64,000 bases of DNA from Eledone cirrhosa (lineage: Eukaryota > Mollusca > Cephalopoda > Octopoda > Eledonidae): contig OZ024740.1 of assembly GCA_964016885.1 (NCBI GenBank), forward strand, positions 299,869,117 to 299,933,116, in the 5' to 3' direction. Made by a program: the position numbers and the translations under genes. Positions 61,245-64,000 of this stretch are shown in pieces. Each line of letters starts with the position of its first letter. Positions within the stretch are counted from its first letter, which is position 1. A model generated the notes under the pieces. It made no database searches. It worked only from the letters and a program-made list of their open reading frames with translations, and was not told the DNA's origin.

Positions 61245-62669
61245 GGCGCGAGGGATTCAGCCGAGGTCACATATTTTATAGGATTATTCCTACTATTTAA
61301 ACTCACCGAAATGTTTCCTGCATTCGGCGGTGGATTGTACCGGGATGATGAGCTCCTCACCCTCAAAGGGTACAACCCCAGTAGTACAGACCTGGCCCGT
61401 AAACAACTAATCAACTTCTCCCGGGACTGGGGATTTAAAATCACCCTACAATCGTCCCTAACGCTAGTCAATTTCCTGGACGTTACCCTTAACCTCGAAA
61501 ATGATCTGTACTACCCATACAGGAAACCAAACGACAGCCTGCACTACATCCACAGCCGCTCTAACCATCCTAGAAACATCACCAATAACCTGGTTAAAAA
61601 CAACTCCCTCCGCATATCTCGTTTGTCCGCTAATGAGCAGATATTCGACGAACACGCGCCTCAAGCGGAGTGGCCTCCGGGAGGAAATATCCTTTTATCC
61701 AGCCTCCCTTAGCGGAACCGGCAGGCGACACCGCCGATCACGCCACGTAACGTGGTTCAATCCTCCCCATAATGCTGAGGTGGCAACACCTATCGAGAAA
61801 ATCTTCTTTAGACTCCTCGAAAAACACTTCCAACTACAACACTGCTACCACAACATAATCAACAGAAACACCATCAAACTCTCCTACAGCGCCACACTTA
61901 ACTTCACACAAAACATCGTCTCGTCAAACTCAACCCCTATGGAAGAAATAATCTAGACATCAGTGGAGAGCCGACCAGGAGGTGTAACTGCCCTGATAGT
62001 TCTACGTGTCCCCTCAACAACAGATGCCGAGAACGTAACGTGATCTACCAGTGCAACGTGAGGACGGACACCTCCAACAAAGCTTATATAGGATTAACCG
62101 CGTGTGACTTCAAGACCCGGCTCTACCAACACCGACATACTTTCCGAAACCAGGTCCGGCGACATGCCACTACACTTTCGGGCCACATCTGGGACCTGAA
62201 AGATAATAATATAACCTACAATTTCACTTGGAGCTTACTGTCCAGAGCTAACTCTTACACGGGAGGACGCCGTCCGTGTAACTTATGCTCGGAGGAAACA
62301 TTACAAATACTGATTTCGAAGGACCAACTCCTAAACAAGAAAGACAAACTGGTAAACACAGATTGCGTAGGACATACCTCGCCTTCAAACCCCATAACGA
62401 CCCGTCTAGGTAGACAAGGGCTGATACCCCCCCATTTGGCGAATAAGTTAGGGGAAACCCCAGCTTACATAGGTAGATGTATCTCTTTTCTTTTCCTCTG
62501 TGTCTTCTTCTTCCCCCTATCTCATCCTATCACTTCTTTCCACTCCCTATTTTCTTCCTCGTCTGCTTTCCCCTTTCGCCTACCCCGACGCAGCCCATCA
62601 TGCCTCTGTACTATCAGTTCCCCCACCCCTGTAATTTTAAGAAAGAATTGGCCGAATATGTTTTACTAA
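61245..62669 (+). pseudogene. PLE polyprotein fragment: RT motif C onward plus GIY-YIG endonuclease
   Basis: First frame to 61712: FGGGLYRDDELL (YRDD, the RT catalytic motif C), INFSRDWGFKITLQSSLTLV, FLDVTLNLENDLYYPYRKPN and YIHSRSNHPRNITNNL. Then, in another frame, RHVTWFNPPHNA, FRLLEKHFQLQHCYH and NRNTIKLSYSA (61740-61890). After a shift near 61945 comes a Cys-rich linker CNCPDSSTCPLNNRC (about 61983-62027) and the GIY-YIG core VIYQCNV...KAYIGLTACDFKTRLYQHR (62041-62130). The tail with CNLCSEE and LLNKKDKL ends at 62669. The endonuclease frame itself is open. Upstream RT motifs are missing, so the unit is not autonomous. Confidence 0.88.
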
Positions 62670-62685
62670 CTACTTATAGCAGATG

Positions 62686-63204
62686 TGTTAAACCCCTTTA
62701 ATTTTGTATCATTTTTGTTACTACTCAATTTCTACATGTTTTTTTACTATTCTCATCTTATTAACCTGTAATTGTAAGATAGCATTGTGATTTTTTTTAT
62801 TCATTTCTCACTATCTAATTTTATATATTTTTTTTATTTCTTTCTATTATCTTTTATTGTCTCCTACTCTCATTCGATTTACCTATTCTATAACCTCCTT
62901 CCTCCACTTCATACACTATCCTTAGAATCTGCTGTATACATATCACATTCAACGCTTGACCGCTCCACTCACTCCCCTATTCTTCTACAGACAAGTTCAG
63001 CCACCCTATCTCTCACCAAATGCCATGATAGACTTATTTGTGTTTACAACAAATTTTAACCAATCTTCTTGACAACTACAATCTTTCCATATAAGGAAGT
63101 ACCCCTTTGACAAGTTCGGCTATTTATTCACCATGCTAAAAATTCTAATTTAGTCCAGAAATAGCCGTCGAAACGGCTTGAGCTCTTCCGTCGGGGTCAT
63201 ACTT

Positions 63205-63209
<5 letters not shown>
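62686..63209. repeat. Right inverted arm (3' pLTR) of the PLE
   Basis: Begins right after the endonuclease stop region and ends gtcggggtcatactttttc next to (TA)n. Its outermost ~45 bp are the sequence found as stand-alone palindromes at 26655-26740 and 32776-32868. Confidence 0.9.

Positions 63210-63243
<34 letters not shown>
63210..63243. repeat. (TA)n microsatellite
   Basis: TA array between the PLE right end and the first 310-bp unit. Confidence 0.95.
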
Positions 63244-63248
<5 letters not shown>

Positions 63249-63379
63249 ATAAATGCTCTGAAATAGCGATATATATGTGAATATAGACATAGAATATTCG
63301 AAAATATTCTGTATGTTTATAATAAACATTTTGAAGACCTAATCGCTATAGAATAGAATACGTCACGTATTACAATTAG

Positions 63380-63468
63380 ATTCTCGATAAAAGCAAGGGA
63401 AGTAATCTACGCGTTTCATTCTCGTTAGAAATCATCAGGACTACATATCCAGTGCTTTTATCGAGAAT
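63380..63468 (-). ncRNA. Hammerhead ribozyme-like motif in 310-bp unit 1
   Basis: Minus strand: outer stem of 16 perfect pairs (attctcgataaaagca at 63380-63395 with its complement at 63453-63468), an internal loop, inner stem I GUAGUC/GAUUAC (six pairs, one G-U), core CUGAUGA (63432-63438), stem II UUCU/AGAA with a U-U at its base and loop AACG, GAAA, loopless self-complementary stem III ACG/CGU, cleavage triplet GUA with cleavage expected between 63408 and 63407. The stem I internal loop is the type that docks with loop II in natural hammerheads. All invariant bases are present. Confidence 0.75.
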
Positions 63469-63689
63469 GACACAGCTAGAGACTTATAGAATACTTAGCT
63501 GTGTACAGGAACTGGTTTGAAAGAGCGGTTGCCGGTCCGGCAGAAATTAGAAATTGGAATAAATGCTCTGAAATAGCGATATATATGTGAATATAGACAT
63601 AGAATATTCGAAAATATTCTGTATGTTTATAATAAACATTTTGAAGACCTAATCGCTATAGAATAGAATACGTCACGTATTACAATTAG

Positions 63690-63778
63690 ATTCTCGATAA
63701 AAGCAAGGGAAGTAATCTACGCGTTTCATTCTCGTTAGAAATCATCAGGACTACATATCCAGTGCTTTTATCGAGAAT
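63690..63778 (-). ncRNA. Hammerhead ribozyme-like motif in 310-bp unit 2
   Basis: Identical motif exactly 310 bp downstream of the first. In a transcript of two units, cleavage at both sites would release a 310-nt monomer with ends suited to circularisation. Confidence 0.75.
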
Positions 63779-64000
63779 GACACAGCTAGAGACTTATAGA
63801 ATACTTAGCTGTGTACAGGAACTGGTTTGAAAGAGCGGTTGCCGGTCCGGCAGAAATTAGAAATTGGAATAAATGCTCTGAAATAGCGATATATATGTGA
63901 ATATAGACATAGAATATTCGAAAATATTCTGTATGTTTATAATAAACATTTTGAAGACCTAATCGCTATAGAATAGAATACGTCACGTATTACAATTAGA

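Larger units (their letters stand above)
60720..63209 (+). mobile_element. Penelope-like element bracketed by ~520-bp inverted repeats
   Basis: A central coding part with an RT fragment and a GIY-YIG endonuclease lies between a left arm (60720-61239) and a right arm (62686-63209). The arms are nearly perfect reverse complements. The right arm is the natural 3' UTR/pLTR; the left arm is an inverted copy that replaces most of the RT. Inverted pLTR arrangements are known for Penelope-like elements. (TA)n flanks the unit on the right and, beyond the 80-bp flank, on the left. Confidence 0.88.
63244..64000 (-). repeat. 310-bp tandem repeat with a hammerhead in each unit
   Basis: Units start ttggaataaatgctctgaaa at 63244, 63554 and 63864 (period 310). 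The third is cut by the window edge. By eye the units are identical. The unit is rich in inverted repeats (agaatattcg/cgaaaatattct, atagcgat/atcgctat, cacagcta/tagctgtg, tgccggtccggca). The hammerhead-like fold lies on the minus strand. Size, tandem arrangement and motif fit a metazoan retrozyme or a hammerhead satellite. Confidence 0.85.

Noticed and set aside
63244..64000. CRISPR array
   Set aside because: Direct repeats of 310 bp without spacers, in a eukaryotic setting; this is a tandem satellite or retrozyme array.

Overview
The window looks like a gene-free, transposon-rich stretch of an invertebrate nuclear genome. My best guess is a coleoid cephalopod such as an octopus. The reasons are very high A+T, huge (TA)n, (GA)n, (CA)n and (AAT)n arrays, a tRNA-derived SINE whose 3' part reads like the cephalopod SINEs I know (ggccttgtgcc...gtagaaacaatt), and CR1, Tx1-like, RTE and restriction-like-endonuclease LINEs together with Penelope-like elements (PLEs). 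No host exon, tRNA, rRNA, CRISPR array or bacterial operon could be supported. All recognisable coding sequence is decayed mobile-element sequence.

Layout. 1-14.5 kb: anonymous AT-rich DNA with microsatellites and a few SINE fragments. 14.5-16.1 kb: an unidentified repeat that recurs at 28.1 and 29.3-29.7 kb. 16.1-17.5 kb: a (TA)n array, a hammerhead-like motif and a decayed PLE (minus strand). 18.7-21.8 kb: a nearly full-length but frameshifted CR1-type LINE (minus). 21.8-23.9 kb: (TA)n/(CT)n/(GA)n palindromes, a second hammerhead-like copy and a 650-bp fold-back element. 23.9-25.3 kb: the RT half of another PLE (plus). 25.5-26.6 kb: a 539-bp tandem repeat with a hammerhead-like fold in each unit. 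26.6-28.1 kb: a palindromic PLE-end hairpin, another hammerhead-like motif and minisatellites. 28.6-29.2 kb: a hAT transposase remnant. 29.9-33.2 kb: SINEs, a 500-bp palindrome and a PLE-end hairpin. 33.7-34.7 kb: C-terminus of an RLE-type LINE. 35.9-47.4 kb: a LINE graveyard with RTE-like fragments, three neighbouring truncated RLE-LINE 3' ends and a Tx1-like LINE disrupted by an RTE insertion that has a target-site duplication. 48.9-49.9 kb: mariner remnant and SINEs. 50-60.3 kb: mostly anonymous DNA. 60.3-63.2 kb: a hammerhead-family fold-back and a PLE (RT fragment plus GIY-YIG endonuclease) bracketed by ~520-bp inverted repeats. 63.24-64.0 kb: a 310-bp tandem repeat, cut by the window edge, with a well-formed hammerhead-like fold in each complete unit.

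The most interesting theme is the co-occurrence of three PLE copies with at least five sequence-unrelated repeat families that each contain a type-I hammerhead ribozyme-like arrangement: stem I, CUGANGA, stem II, GAAA, stem III, UH, stem I. In the 310-bp and 539-bp tandem families the helices are well supported by eye. In the (TA)n-bounded family three copies differ within the seven-base core only at its variable position. This is the expected picture if non-autonomous, circular-RNA retrozymes are copied by PLE machinery. The ribozyme calls come from manual folding only and have not been tested by covariance search or experiment.
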